Shown here: positions 34,001-42,415 of the stretch, piece after piece
How positions within the stretch are numbered: position 1 is the stretch's first letter
How the letters are laid out: each line of letters begins with the position of its first letter
Source: Flavobacterium gawalongense
Lineage (GTDB): Bacteria; Bacteroidota; Bacteroidia; Flavobacteriales; Flavobacteriaceae
Direction of reading: 5' to 3'
DNA: 64,000 nucleotides
Assembly (NCBI RefSeq): GCF_007097265.1
Contig: NZ_VJZP01000005.1
Span: forward strand, 92,736 to 156,735
Notes under the pieces: generated by a model
Told to the model about the DNA's origin: nothing
The model's database searches: none
What the model saw: only the letters and a program-made list of their open reading frames with translations
Made by a program: the position numbers and the translations under genes

Positions 34001-34754
34001 AGAATTATTGGATAATATCAATGTTTTGTATGTGGCTTTGACCCGAGCAGAGGAACAATTGTATGTGATTTCGAATATGAACTTGTCCAGTAAAGGAGAA
34101 GTTCCAAAAAATAATATGTGTGCCTTTTTTATTAATTATTTAGGTAATAAAGGCGAATTCGATGAAAATAAATTGAAATATGAATTTGGGAGCTCAACGA
34201 AATTATCTTCAGCAAAACAACACATCGATACTTCAAAAAAGATTCCTTTAGTTTTAGAAATTCTAAATCCAAAGAATATAAAAATCGCACAGCGAGAAGC
34301 ATTAATGTGGGGGACACTCCAACAAGAAGCTATAGAATATGGGAATGTTATTCACGAAATTTTATCTTTTGTAAAAACTAAAAACGATGTCGATTTGGCA
34401 ATTACAAAGTCTATTGAAAACGGATTAATTACACTAAATCAAAAGGAATTGGTTTATAAAACGATTCAGGAAATTGTCGATCATTTAGAGCTTTCAACTT
34501 ATTTTGCTGAAGGAAATGAAATTTTGAATGAACAAACGATTATTCAAAAAGAAGGGAAAACAGTAAAACCGGATCGAATGGTTTTAACGAAAAACAAAGA
34601 AGTATTGTTGCTGGATTATAAAACAGGAACGCATAATGTTAAATACCAACAACAATTGGAGAATTATCAGGATGCTATTGAGAAAATGGGGTATAAAGTA
34701 GTTAAAAAGGCACTGGTATACATAGGGAAAGAAATCGATGTAGTAAATTTGTAA
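31056..34754 (+). CDS. addA: AddA-like UvrD/RecB helicase-nuclease with in-frame DUF559 insertion
   Basis: A 1232-residue superfamily 1 helicase fused to a nuclease, part of the double-strand-break-resecting AddAB-type enzyme. Walker A is DASAGSGKTYAL at residues 10-21. DEFQDTSEMQW is near 384, GDPKQSIYRWRGG near 422 and LDKNYRS near 458. Motif V IMTIHKSKGLEF is near 911, motif VI VALTRAEEQ near 993, and the PD-(D/E)XK nuclease (KPDRM, LLLDYKTG) near 1170-1190. Residues about 682-863 are a DUF559 insert with GC-rich ends (see 33099-33644). Without it the protein would be about 1050 residues. All helicase motifs survive on both sides. The insert lies between motifs IV and V, where 2B-type insertions occur, so activity may be kept. 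The probable partner is encoded at 37627. Confidence 0.92.
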   Translation: MQRPSFSIYDASAGSGKTYALVKEYLKIILVAKKNDAYRNILAITFTNKAVHEMKSRIVGSLSEFAKDEPSSKAQDLMQDLSVDTELSIIEIKTKSQQIIKHIIHNYAAFDISTIDKFTHKVIRAFAHDLNLPMTFEVTLDTENLLIEAVDAIIAQAGEDETLTKLLIDFTMEKTDDDKSWDISREILETGRLVLNENNRNEITHFQDKSIAEFVEIKNKLAEACKVLEKESVVFAEEALSLIEKNGIDTKSFSAGHFPKHLSSIQEGKFNPKNKTYHEFDDIKINKTAKDRAIIENIIPDLLQFLDKVYKTFEKINFYKAFLKNITPLSLLNTVSNELAKIQEEQNVLSISEFNAIIHREIQNQPAPFIYERLGERYRHFFIDEFQDTSEMQWQNLIPLIDNALSGQDDFGVKGTLMIVGDPKQSIYRWRGGKAEQFIELSKDQNPFNNPDKKLEHLDKNYRSYSQIIEFNNDLFKLLSNEFEHLDYKDLYENHSYQKTNNKTGGYVNISFIPKVEEIDNNPEASGDEEALDKTDLYVLATLNTIQKVLQQGFEYKDIVILTRKRDQGIAIANYLTEQGIPLLSSETLMIQNATEVRLIIHLLKYLKNSSDLESKAHFLQYLAQNSQDKLPIHDFIAQGMALFKETDFENWLMSFDVSLSFQNIRKKSLYEAVETIIAKFLPPAPSEGRGDGVVNYVNDSFDKLGYMTGGNYSHLLIEKAKKMRKNPTNAEKILWLELKSQSLDSKFRQQHLIDDFIIDFVCLSKKLVIEVDGDYHFTEEQVELDNDRTITLNKLGYKVIRFKNEEIIGSISIVLEKIKNELISQENFFIENSTVSDKTEENFSIDKVTVQSPSPLGRVGEGNAYVQYFLDIVLERDIRNQAGISDFLNYWDKNADKFSIPSPEGTNAVRIMTIHKSKGLEFPVVIFPFAEEDYNRKPKDKLWLNTEEQDFGLPKVLIDNSSAVEGFGEEAAEVYNQKKQEELLDNINVLYVALTRAEEQLYVISNMNLSSKGEVPKNNMCAFFINYLGNKGEFDENKLKYEFGSSTKLSSAKQHIDTSKKIPLVLEILNPKNIKIAQREALMWGTLQQEAIEYGNVIHEILSFVKTKNDVDLAITKSIENGLITLNQKELVYKTIQEIVDHLELSTYFAEGNEILNEQTIIQKEGKTVKPDRMVLTKNKEVLLLDYKTGTHNVKYQQQLENYQDAIEKMGYKVVKKALVYIGKEIDVVNL
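33099..33644 (+). mobile_element. DUF559 endonuclease element inserted in frame in the addA-like gene
   Basis: 546 bp, exactly 182 codons with no stop, replacing nothing visible: AKF before it and NAYVQYF after it read like contiguous helicase sequence. The ends are imperfect inverted repeats of about 45 bp (33099-33141 and 33601-33644) rich in C and G. The interior codes for a DUF559 domain at helicase residues about 716-826: KMRKNPTNAEKILWLELKSQ, FRQQHLIDDFIIDFVC, LVIEVDGDYHFTEEQ, DNDRTITLNKLGYKVIRFKN. DUF559 is related to Vsr-type mismatch endonucleases; the likely metal-binding residues in DFVC and EVDGDYH are present. No intein splicing motifs are seen, so the domain should stay in the helicase. 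Confidence 0.85.
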
Positions 34755-34801
34755 GCTACTATTGAAATGAATAAATAACAGCCTAAATAAACATATCAAA
34801 A

Positions 34802-35995
34802 ATGTACGGAAAAATCAAAGAATACTTACAGTCAGAATTGCAAACTATTGAAGATAATGGAATTTTCAAAAAAGAAAGAATCATCACTTCTCCGCAAGGA
34901 GCAGAAATCACGATTTCGACAGGGGAGAAAGTTTTAAATTTTTGTGCCAATAATTACCTTGGATTGTCATCGCATCCAGAAGTGATCCAGGCTGCTAAAG
35001 ATACTTTGGACACGCATGGTTTCGGGATGTCATCGGTACGTTTTATCTGTGGAACCCAAGATATTCATAAAACACTGGAAAAAAAGATTTCTGAGTTTTA
35101 CGGAACAGAAGATACTATTCTTTATGCAGCGGCTTTTGATGCCAATGGTGGTGTTTTCGAACCCTTATTAGGAGAGAACGATGCAATAATCTCGGATAGT
35201 TTGAATCATGCTTCTATTATAGATGGTGTTCGTTTGTGTAAAGCGGCTCGTTATCGCTATGAAAATAGTAACATGGAAGATTTGGAAGAGCAATTAATCA
35301 AAGCTAACGAAGCTGGAGCCCGATTCAAATTAATTGTTACTGATGGCGTTTTTTCTATGGATGGTGTTGTGGCTCCTTTGGATAAAATTTGTGATTTGGC
35401 TGATAAATATGATGCCATGGTTATGGTGGATGAATGTCATGCTGCTGGATTCATTGGTGCAACCGGAAAAGGAACATTGGAGGCAAAAGGTGTAATGGGA
35501 AGAGTTGATATCATCACCGGAACATTAGGGAAAGCACTTGGTGGTGCCATGGGAGGATATACCACAGCCAAAAAAGAAATTATTGAAATATTACGTCAAC
35601 GTTCCAGACCTTACTTGTTCTCTAATTCTTTAGCACCAGCAATTGTTGGAGCTTCAATAAAAGTATTTGAACTATTAGAAAAGGATACTTCATTGCGTGA
35701 TAAGCTAGAATGGAATACAAACTATTTCAAAGAAGGAATGAAAAAGGCTGGTTTTGATATTATTGATGGTGATTCTGCGATTGTTCCTGTGATGCTTTAT
35801 GATGCAAAATTGTCTCAAACTATGGCAAATGAGCTCTTAAAAAAAGGTATTTATGTTATAGGCTTCTTTTTTCCGGTGGTTCCTAAGGATAAAGCGAGAA
35901 TTAGAGTGCAGCTCTCCGCAGCACATACAAAGGCGCATTTGGATAAGGCAATTGGTGCTTTTGTTGAAGTTGGGCGTCTGTTGGATGTTATATAA
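34802..35995 (+). CDS. kbl: Glycine C-acetyltransferase (2-amino-3-ketobutyrate CoA ligase)
   Basis: A PLP enzyme of 397 residues that interconverts 2-amino-3-oxobutyrate plus CoA and glycine plus acetyl-CoA in threonine breakdown. Alpha-oxoamine synthase motifs are present: [60 protein letters not shown], and the PLP lysine in [16 protein letters not shown]. The family also contains biotin and sphingolipid enzymes, but the overall match is closest to Kbl. No threonine dehydrogenase gene is nearby. A 21-bp tandem duplication spans its stop codon. Confidence 0.9.
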   Translation: MYGKIKEYLQSELQTIEDNGIFKKERIITSPQGAEITISTGEKVLNFCANNYLGLSSHPEVIQAAKDTLDTHGFGMSSVRFICGTQDIHKTLEKKISEFYGTEDTILYAAAFDANGGVFEPLLGENDAIISDSLNHASIIDGVRLCKAARYRYENSNMEDLEEQLIKANEAGARFKLIVTDGVFSMDGVVAPLDKICDLADKYDAMVMVDECHAAGFIGATGKGTLEAKGVMGRVDIITGTLGKALGGAMGGYTTAKKEIIEILRQRSRPYLFSNSLAPAIVGASIKVFELLEKDTSLRDKLEWNTNYFKEGMKKAGFDIIDGDSAIVPVMLYDAKLSQTMANELLKKGIYVIGFFFPVVPKDKARIRVQLSAAHTKAHLDKAIGAFVEVGRLLDVI

Positions 35996-36020
35996 TTTCT
36001 GTTGAATGTTATATAATTTC
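35979..36020 (+). repeat. 21-bp tandem duplication across the kbl stop codon
   Basis: TGTTGGATGTTATATAATTT and a last C are followed directly by the same 21 bases with one change (G to A). The first unit contains the last kbl codons and TAA; the second is noncoding. The length keeps frame, so either unit could end the protein. Confidence 0.8.
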
Positions 36021-36061
36021 CACTTTGCATCCATATTTTTGTTTTTTTTTAACATTTCATT

Positions 36062-36091
36062 TTGTAGTTAAAAATTTACGAGTTACTTTTG
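36062..36091 (+). promoter_or_regulatory. Candidate ompA promoter
   Basis: TTG at 36062-36064 is followed after 19 bases by TACTTTTG at 36084-36091, matching the Bacteroidota -33/-7 pattern. It lies 38 bases before the ompA ATG. A highly expressed outer membrane protein fits a strong promoter. Confidence 0.65.
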
Positions 36092-36129
36092 TCTGTAATT
36101 AACTAAATTGTAATTAAAAAAAATTAAGT

Positions 36130-37563
36130 ATGAAACATCTTAACAAACTTCTAGTTGCTGTGATGATGGTGATGGGTTTAAGCTCTCACGCACAAGACGG
36201 TAACAATCCATGGGCAATCTCTTTTGGGGTTAATGCCGTTGACACTAAAACTAGTGCAGGTGGTGGGCATAATTGGTTAGACAAACATTTTTCTCAGCCA
36301 TTCGCTGTTAAAGATAACTGGAATATTCTTCCTTCTGTATCATACCTTAGTGTATCTAGATTCATAGGAGATAATTTCTCTTTTGGACTTAGTGGTTCTG
36401 TAAATAAAATTGATAAATATGTGAAATTTGATCCAACTGCTGTTGGTCATGATTCTCGCGGATACGTAGTATCTAATCCTGGGGATTTAATGTATTATGG
36501 TATTGATGCAACTATCAAATACAGTTTGATGAACTTAATCAACTCTAAAGTAATTGATCCGTCATTATCTGTTGGTGGAGGATATACATTCTTTGGTGAT
36601 AGTAGTTATGGAACTCTTAATCCAGGTGCTGGTCTTACTTTATGGTTTACTGAAGCTATTGGGCTAGAACTTGCAACAAAATACAAAAAATCTTTTGGTG
36701 ATAGAGAAGATGCTTCTGGAACTCCAGACGCTCCATCACATTTTCAACATTCTGCAGGTCTTGTTTTCAAATTTGGAGGTAAAGATACTGATGGTGATGG
36801 AATATATGACAAAGATGATGCATGTCCAGAAGTTGCTGGTTTAAAACAATTCAACGGATGCCCTGATACTGATGGTGATGGAATTCAAGATAGTGCTGAT
36901 GCTTGTCCAGAAGTTGCTGGTTTAGCTGCATTAAATGGTTGTCCTGATGCTGATGGCGATGGAATTGCTGATGGTAATGATGCTTGTCCAGATGTATTTG
37001 GTTTAGCTGCATTAAAAGGTTGTCCAGATGCTGATGGCGATGGAGTTGCTGATAAAGATGATAAATGTCCAACTGTTGCAGGTCCTAAAGAAAACGCAGG
37101 TTGTCCTTGGCCAGACACTGATGGAGATGGTGTTTTAGATAAAGATGATGCATGTCCTGAAGTAAAAGGTACTGTTGCTAACAACGGTTGTCCTGAAATT
37201 ACAGAAGAGCAAGTAATGAAATTAAATACTTATGTTAAAACAATTTTGTTCAACAGTGGTAAATCTACTTTTAAAGAAGAAACTTACCCTGTATTGCAAA
37301 ACATTGTAGCTATCTTAAAAGAATATCCTACAGCAAAATTCATGATTGAAGGACATACTGATAGTGATGGTAGTAATGCTATGAACCAAACGTTATCTGA
37401 AAACAGAGCTGCTGCAGTTAAAAATTATTTAATTGAAAACGGAATTGCTGCTGATAGACTTAGATCTACAGGTTTTGGTGAAACTAAACCAATTGGCACT
37501 AATAAAACAGCTAAAGGAAAAGCGAAAAACAGAAGAGTTGAAGTGAAATTAATCAAAGAATAA
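36130..37563 (+). CDS. OmpA-family outer membrane protein with thrombospondin type-3 repeats
   Basis: A 477-residue outer membrane protein. A Sec signal peptide ends near SHAQ (residue 22). Residues about 25-215 form an OmpA-like beta-barrel ending in FKFGG. Residues about 217-355 are five calcium-binding type-3 repeats of the form DxDGDGIxDxxDxCPxVxG...GCP. The C-terminal OmpA domain (about 365-477: [11 protein letters not shown]...[14 protein letters not shown]...GFGETKPI) binds peptidoglycan. Such proteins anchor the outer membrane to the cell wall. It has its own promoter and a strong terminator. Confidence 0.93.
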   Translation: MKHLNKLLVAVMMVMGLSSHAQDGNNPWAISFGVNAVDTKTSAGGGHNWLDKHFSQPFAVKDNWNILPSVSYLSVSRFIGDNFSFGLSGSVNKIDKYVKFDPTAVGHDSRGYVVSNPGDLMYYGIDATIKYSLMNLINSKVIDPSLSVGGGYTFFGDSSYGTLNPGAGLTLWFTEAIGLELATKYKKSFGDREDASGTPDAPSHFQHSAGLVFKFGGKDTDGDGIYDKDDACPEVAGLKQFNGCPDTDGDGIQDSADACPEVAGLAALNGCPDADGDGIADGNDACPDVFGLAALKGCPDADGDGVADKDDKCPTVAGPKENAGCPWPDTDGDGVLDKDDACPEVKGTVANNGCPEITEEQVMKLNTYVKTILFNSGKSTFKEETYPVLQNIVAILKEYPTAKFMIEGHTDSDGSNAMNQTLSENRAAAVKNYLIENGIAADRLRSTGFGETKPIGTNKTAKGKAKNRRVEVKLIKE

Positions 37564-37583
37564 TTTCTTTCAAATATTTATAG

Positions 37584-37620
37584 AAAACGCCTCGATTTAT
37601 CGAGGCGTTTTTTTTATTTT
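37584..37620 (+). terminator. Intrinsic terminator of ompA
   Basis: AAACGCCTCGAT-TT-ATCGAGGCGTTT with a following T-run forms a nearly perfect stem about 20 bases after the stop. The next gene starts only 6 bases beyond, so its message would begin inside or need partial read-through. Confidence 0.9.
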
Positions 37621-37626
37621 TATAAA

Positions 37627-40392
37627 ATGACAAATACTTCTTTTCTTGATAAGATAGCTTCGGTTTTAATCGAAAACTATTCAGACAATCTTTCGAATAC
37701 GATTGTAGTATTACCAAACAAAAGAGCCAAAATATTCTTAATTGAGGCTCTAAAAAATCAAGTAACGACAAACATACTTTCGCCTGAAATTATAAGTATT
37801 GAAGACTTTGTTCAAAACATAGCAGGCATCCGTACGATTGATCCGATAGAGCTGTTATTCGAATTCTATGAAGTCTATTTGTCAATTACTGAAAAAGTAA
37901 ATCAACAATCATTTGAATTATTTGCGAATTGGGCTAAAACGCTTTTACAGGATTTTAATGAAATCGACCGCTATTTATTGGAACCTTCGCATGTTCTTTC
38001 TTATTTGAAAGATATCGAGGATATCAAAAAATGGGGAATTGAAGTCGAAAATAAAACTGTCTTATTAGAAAAATACATCGATTTTTGGAAATTACTGCCC
38101 AATTACTATCAATCCCTTTATACCCATTTATTGAATAAAGGAATCGGGTATCAAGGATTGATTTATCGTGAAGCGGTAAACAACTTAAACCATTTTTCGA
38201 ATTCAGTACAAAACAAACAATTCCTGTTTGCGGGTTTTAATGCGCTGAATACAGCCGAAGAAAAAATAATCCAACATCTTATTGCTTCTGATCAAGCAAA
38301 AATATATTGGGATGTAGATCAAACGTTCCTAAATGACCCGTATCATGATGCAGGACTGTTTGTAAGGCGTTTTAAAGAAAGTTGGAAGTATTACAAGTCC
38401 AATCCTTTTGAATGGATTCTAAATGATTTTTCGCAGACTAAAAATATTCAGGTTATTGGGACACCAAAAACTATCGGTCAAGCTAAAATCGCCGGAAGTA
38501 TTATTGAAAATGTCATCAATGAAAATCCTGAGGGTAAGTTAGATAAAGTAGCAGTTGTACTGGGTGAGGAAAATCTTTTGGTTCCGCTTTTATATTCGTT
38601 GCCATCAACTGTTGGTGCTTTGAATATTACAATGGGTTATTCGAGTAAGAACAATCCAGCGCAGATTTTGATTGCAAAATTGTTTAAAATGCATACGAAT
38701 GCTTTGTCCAGAAATGCCAAAAGTTATGTATTGTATTATAAAGATGTATTGGATATTTTGACACATCCTTTGGTGGAACCTTTTGCAAAAACGAATGCAT
38801 TAGTTAAGATCATTAATCAAAATAATTACACATTTATCACCCATCATAAATTGATGGAGCTTAATGGGAATCCATCGGAGTTATTTCTTTTATTATTCCA
38901 AAAATGGAAAAACGGATCGATTCCAGTATTAGAGACTATTTCTAAATTATTGCAAACCATAAAGAACAATTTGAGTAACGACAATGAAGAAGAGAAAATC
39001 ACCAAAGCTTTCGTTTTTGCAATTTTCAAAGTGATTAATAAACTAATTAATTACTATTCGAAACACAAACATATTGATAAAATAGAAACGCTTTATGCTA
39101 TTTACAAGCAAGTAATTGATTTAGCCGAAGTTTCCTTTGAAGGAGAGCCGTTGAATGGTTTACAGATTATGGGAGTCTTAGAAAGTCGGGTATTGGACTT
39201 TGATACTGTAATCGTTACCTCTATGAATGAAGGGAAATTTCCAGCCGGAAAATCGCAAAATTCATTTATTCCGTATGATGTAAAACGCGAATTAGGTTTG
39301 CCAACTTTTAAAGAAAAAGATGCGATTTATACGTACCATTTCTACCATTTATTACAACGCACTAAAAATATTTACTTGCTTTATAATACCGAAAGCGAAG
39401 GTTTGGATGCGGGTGAAAAAAGCAGATTCATCACGCAATTGGAAGTGGAAAAACAAGGGAATCATACTTTGTCTCATGAAATTTACAATGCTGTTCTTCC
39501 TGAAACTGCCTATCAGCCGATGGTAATTCCAAAGTCGGAAAGTGTTATGGTTCGTTTGAAAGAAATTGCCGAGAAAGGTTTTTCTCCATCTGCTTTGACG
39601 AGTTATATCAGGAATCCAATTCAGTTTTATTTCCAGAAGATTTTACGCATCAGCGAAGTCGAAGAAGTCGAAGAAAATATAGCACTAAACACGTTAGGAA
39701 CTATTATTCACGAAACGCTGAAAGTCCTTTACGAACCGTTCATTGGGAAGTTTATTTCGGAAAGTGATATTTTAAATTGTTTCAAACAAATTGATGTTGA
39801 GGTTCTGAAACAATTCAAATTGGTTTACAAAGAAGGAGAAATCAAAAAAGGAAGAAATTTATTGGCTTTTGAAGTTGCAAAACGAAATGTTTCGAATTTC
39901 CTGAAAGTAGAATTAGAGAGTATTAAGAATGGTGACGCAATCAAAATTATCGCTTTGGAACAAACATTCGAGCGACTATTAAATCATCCTAATTTGCCTT
40001 TTCCGGTATTGATAAAAGGAAATGTGGACAGAATTGAAGAGCGTAACGGAATCATTAGAATTATCGATTACAAAACGGGTAAAGTAGAAAAAGCAAGCGT
40101 CACTTTAAAGTCATGGAAAGGATTAACAGAAGATATTAAAAGCGACAAAATCATTCAGGTTTTGGCTTATGCGTTTATGTACGAAAATGAGGCAAAGGGA
40201 AAACCAATTGAAGCCGGAATTATTTCTTTTAAGAACTTGAAAGCAGGATTTCTTCCGTTTAATTTTAAAGAAGACAAAGAGGTCAATTCAATCATAAACG
40301 AGGATATTTTGAGTAATTATCTCGAACAAATGGTTCTTTTATTAAGCGAAATTTTGGATGAGAATATTCCTTTTGAAGAAAAAATAATTTAA
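37627..40392 (+). CDS. addB: AddB-like PD-(D/E)XK nuclease-helicase subunit
   Basis: A 921-residue protein beginning FLDKIASVLIENYSDNLSNT, with the inactive-helicase fold typical of AddB in Bacteroidota (VVLPNKRAKIFL, VTSMNEGKFP, FIPYDVKRELGLPTF). The C-terminal RecB-like nuclease has GNVDRIEERNG...IIRIIDYKTGKVEKA near residues 798-820, giving the catalytic Asp, Asp-x-Lys. It is expected to pair with the AddA-like protein encoded at 31056 for double-strand break processing. The two genes are separated by kbl and ompA. It starts right after the ompA terminator. Confidence 0.85.
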   Translation: MTNTSFLDKIASVLIENYSDNLSNTIVVLPNKRAKIFLIEALKNQVTTNILSPEIISIEDFVQNIAGIRTIDPIELLFEFYEVYLSITEKVNQQSFELFANWAKTLLQDFNEIDRYLLEPSHVLSYLKDIEDIKKWGIEVENKTVLLEKYIDFWKLLPNYYQSLYTHLLNKGIGYQGLIYREAVNNLNHFSNSVQNKQFLFAGFNALNTAEEKIIQHLIASDQAKIYWDVDQTFLNDPYHDAGLFVRRFKESWKYYKSNPFEWILNDFSQTKNIQVIGTPKTIGQAKIAGSIIENVINENPEGKLDKVAVVLGEENLLVPLLYSLPSTVGALNITMGYSSKNNPAQILIAKLFKMHTNALSRNAKSYVLYYKDVLDILTHPLVEPFAKTNALVKIINQNNYTFITHHKLMELNGNPSELFLLLFQKWKNGSIPVLETISKLLQTIKNNLSNDNEEEKITKAFVFAIFKVINKLINYYSKHKHIDKIETLYAIYKQVIDLAEVSFEGEPLNGLQIMGVLESRVLDFDTVIVTSMNEGKFPAGKSQNSFIPYDVKRELGLPTFKEKDAIYTYHFYHLLQRTKNIYLLYNTESEGLDAGEKSRFITQLEVEKQGNHTLSHEIYNAVLPETAYQPMVIPKSESVMVRLKEIAEKGFSPSALTSYIRNPIQFYFQKILRISEVEEVEENIALNTLGTIIHETLKVLYEPFIGKFISESDILNCFKQIDVEVLKQFKLVYKEGEIKKGRNLLAFEVAKRNVSNFLKVELESIKNGDAIKIIALEQTFERLLNHPNLPFPVLIKGNVDRIEERNGIIRIIDYKTGKVEKASVTLKSWKGLTEDIKSDKIIQVLAYAFMYENEAKGKPIEAGIISFKNLKAGFLPFNFKEDKEVNSIINEDILSNYLEQMVLLLSEILDENIPFEEKII

Positions 40393-40404
40393 ACATAAAT
40401 CCCC

Positions 40405-40698
40405 ATTAGAAAATTAGCCAACATCTTTGAGTTTTATAAAAGCACTTTGACGATAGCCTTGTCTATAAGTGCTTTGTCATGGGTTTTTGGGGGATTTGAA
40501 ACCTTCAAATACGTACTTATTGTTTTTGGTTTCTTCATTAGTATTTTGATAAAAGAAGTGAATTCTAAAAATGAATATTTGTTTTATTACAACAACGGAA
40601 TTTCAAAACTGAAATTGTTGACTTTTAGTTTTCTAATGAATATTGTTTTTTCAATGCTGTTTATTTTAGTCATTAATTTAATGCTGCAATTAATATGA
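40405..40698 (+). CDS. Small membrane protein of an ABC module; start codon uncertain
   Basis: A hydrophobic protein with two or three helices (LTIALSISALSWVFGGF, VLIVFGFFISILI, FSFLMNIVFSMLFILVINLMLQL). The first canonical start, TTG 40447, gives 83 residues but falls inside an apparently conserved stretch. The frame is open upstream through IRKLANIFEFYKST to an ATT at 40405, 12 bases after the addB-like stop. That segment looks like a genuine cytoplasmic N terminus, so a rare ATT (or ATC 40399) start is likely. Its stop overlaps the ATG of the ABC ATPase by 4 bases, implying a permease-like partner. Confidence 0.6.
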   Translation: MRKLANIFEFYKSTLTIALSISALSWVFGGFETFKYVLIVFGFFISILIKEVNSKNEYLFYYNNGISKLKLLTFSFLMNIVFSMLFILVINLMLQLI

Positions 40699-41366
40699 CT
40701 AAAAGTATTTTAGAAGTTGACAGCGTTCAAAAACAATACGATGGGAAAATCATAGTTTCAGATGTGTATTTGAAATGTGAAACTGCTGATATTATTGGCA
40801 TTTTAGGAAGGAATGGTTCTGGAAAATCGACATTGTTAAAAATCATTTTCGGAATTGTAACTGCCGATTTTAAATTTGTTCATGTAGATGGTGAAGTGAA
40901 ATTAAAAACCAGTGATTTACTAAACCAAATAAGTTATTTGTCTCAAGATAATTTTATTCCAAATTTATTTTCTGTAAAAAAGACTATTGTATTGTCTATT
41001 GCCAAAGATAAACTGCAGGAATTTTATGCTGACGACATGATTCAAACGATACTTAATAAAAAAATAAAGAATTTGTCCGGCGGAGAATTGCGGTATTTAG
41101 GAATTAAATTAATACTCAATAACCCTTCAAAATTTGTTTTGCTTGACGAGCCTTATAACGGTTTGTCGCCAATTATGATTGAAAAGATAAATGGATTAAT
41201 CACTGAAATGTCAATTGCAAAAGGAATTATCATTACGGATCATAATTATGAAAATGTGATTAAAGTCTCCACAAAATTAGCGTTGATGAAAGAAGGAAAA
41301 CTGCACCACTTAAATGATAGAAGTGAATTGGTTGAAAAAGGTTATTTGAACTCAGAAATGATTTAG
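40695..41366 (+). CDS. ABC transporter ATP-binding protein
   Basis: A 223-residue ATPase with Walker A ILGRNGSGKSTLLKI, signature NLSGGELRYLGIKLIL, Walker B KFVLLDEPYNGLS and the switch His in IITDHNYENV. The signature is LSGGE with no Gln before it, and the Walker B glutamate is present, so it should hydrolyse ATP. It overlaps the small membrane protein by four bases. The substrate is unknown. Its stop overlaps the convergent hydrolase gene by four bases. Confidence 0.88.
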   Translation: MTKSILEVDSVQKQYDGKIIVSDVYLKCETADIIGILGRNGSGKSTLLKIIFGIVTADFKFVHVDGEVKLKTSDLLNQISYLSQDNFIPNLFSVKKTIVLSIAKDKLQEFYADDMIQTILNKKIKNLSGGELRYLGIKLILNNPSKFVLLDEPYNGLSPIMIEKINGLITEMSIAKGIIITDHNYENVIKVSTKLALMKEGKLHHLNDRSELVEKGYLNSEMI

Positions 41367-42145
41367 ATACTTTTAAAAAAAGTTAACAATACTTTCAATA
41401 ATTCCTCTTGGTTCTCAATATGACTCATGTGTCCATCTGGAAAAGAAACCAGTTGCACAGTAGTATTTTCTATTTGTTCTTTAGTTTCTTCGTAATTTAA
41501 AACAGGATCTTTTTCGCCCAGAATCAATAGTTTTGGATAGGGGGTAAGGTGTAATAAAACTTCACGATCTTTTCTTATTTTCATTCCTTCGAGTGAAGCA
41601 ACAATTCCTTGAAGGGGCGTTTTTAAAGCTTCTTTTTTAACGCTTTCAATTTCTGATGAAAGTCTTTCTCGATTCGACTCGCTGAATAAATTAGCGATGG
41701 ATAGTGAAACAAAATTCATAAAAGATTGTTTTACCGCTTTAATAGCTCGGTCCCGATTTGTTTTTCGTTCCTCGCTGTCGGCTCTTGCGGTTGAATTTAA
41801 TAAAACGGATCCTTTTATGTTTTCAGGATATAATTCTGCGAAAGCCAAAGCTACATAACCACCCATAGAATGTCCTACAAAAATTGCTTTCCTGATGCGC
41901 AATTCCGATAAAACGGCGTGAACGGCATCGGCATTATCCTCCATTGTTTGTACATAACTCAAACATTCCGATTCGCCATGTCCTAATAAATCAATGGTAA
42001 TAACACGGTTTTTTTTAGCAAATTCCGGAATGTAAAAATCCCACATGTCTTTGTTCTCCAAAAAACCGTGGAGCAAGACAATAGCAGTTCCTTTTCCAGT
42101 ATCGGAATAGGAGATGTTGGTGTTTTTAAAGAGAATTTGTTTCAA
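41363..42145 (-). CDS. Alpha/beta hydrolase
   Basis: A 260-residue hydrolase with the oxyanion motif LLHGFLENKDMW, the nucleophile elbow GHSMGGYVALAFAE (Ser), the acid in LGEKDPVLN and the His in PDGHMSHIE near the C terminus. The full triad is present. It resembles the BioH/MenH/haloperoxidase-like group, whose substrates vary, so no specific reaction can be assigned. It is convergent with and overlaps the ABC ATPase gene. Confidence 0.85.
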   Translation of the reverse strand: MKQILFKNTNISYSDTGKGTAIVLLHGFLENKDMWDFYIPEFAKKNRVITIDLLGHGESECLSYVQTMEDNADAVHAVLSELRIRKAIFVGHSMGGYVALAFAELYPENIKGSVLLNSTARADSEERKTNRDRAIKAVKQSFMNFVSLSIANLFSESNRERLSSEIESVKKEALKTPLQGIVASLEGMKIRKDREVLLHLTPYPKLLILGEKDPVLNYEETKEQIENTTVQLVSFPDGHMSHIENQEELLKVLLTFFKSI

Positions 42146-42324
42146 AATGGAAATTTAGTCTACAAAAATAACATTTTTATTTTTTATGATTATCCATTAT
42201 AATAACCATGCAAAATTGGTTGCCTCCGATTAGGTAAAAAAGCATTAATTAAAAATTGGTAAAATTAGTTAAAGGGAATAATTAAATAAAAAAAGGGGCT
42301 CGCACTCCTGAAAGCCGTTATCAT

Positions 42325-42395
42325 TTTGTCATTTCGACGAAGGAGAAATCACATAAAGCATAGGGATGCGATTTCTCCTGCGTCGAAATGACAAA
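42325..42395. repeat. Inverted repeat of the TTTGTCATTTCGACG type
   Basis: 71 bp with 26-base arms TTTGTCATTTCGACG-AGGAGAAATC differing at one position, separated by about 19 bases. It lies in the 270-bp gap between two leftward genes and could fold into a long hairpin. It looks like an intergenic palindromic repeat; I see no second copy in this window. Confidence 0.8.
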
Positions 42396-42415
42396 TGGAA
42401 AGTTTAAATTACATG

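Noticed and set aside
36780..37200. Repeated GATGGTGATGG-like DNA in the ompA gene
   Set aside because: It is explained by five thrombospondin type-3 peptide repeats within a normal outer membrane protein; no independent DNA element is needed.
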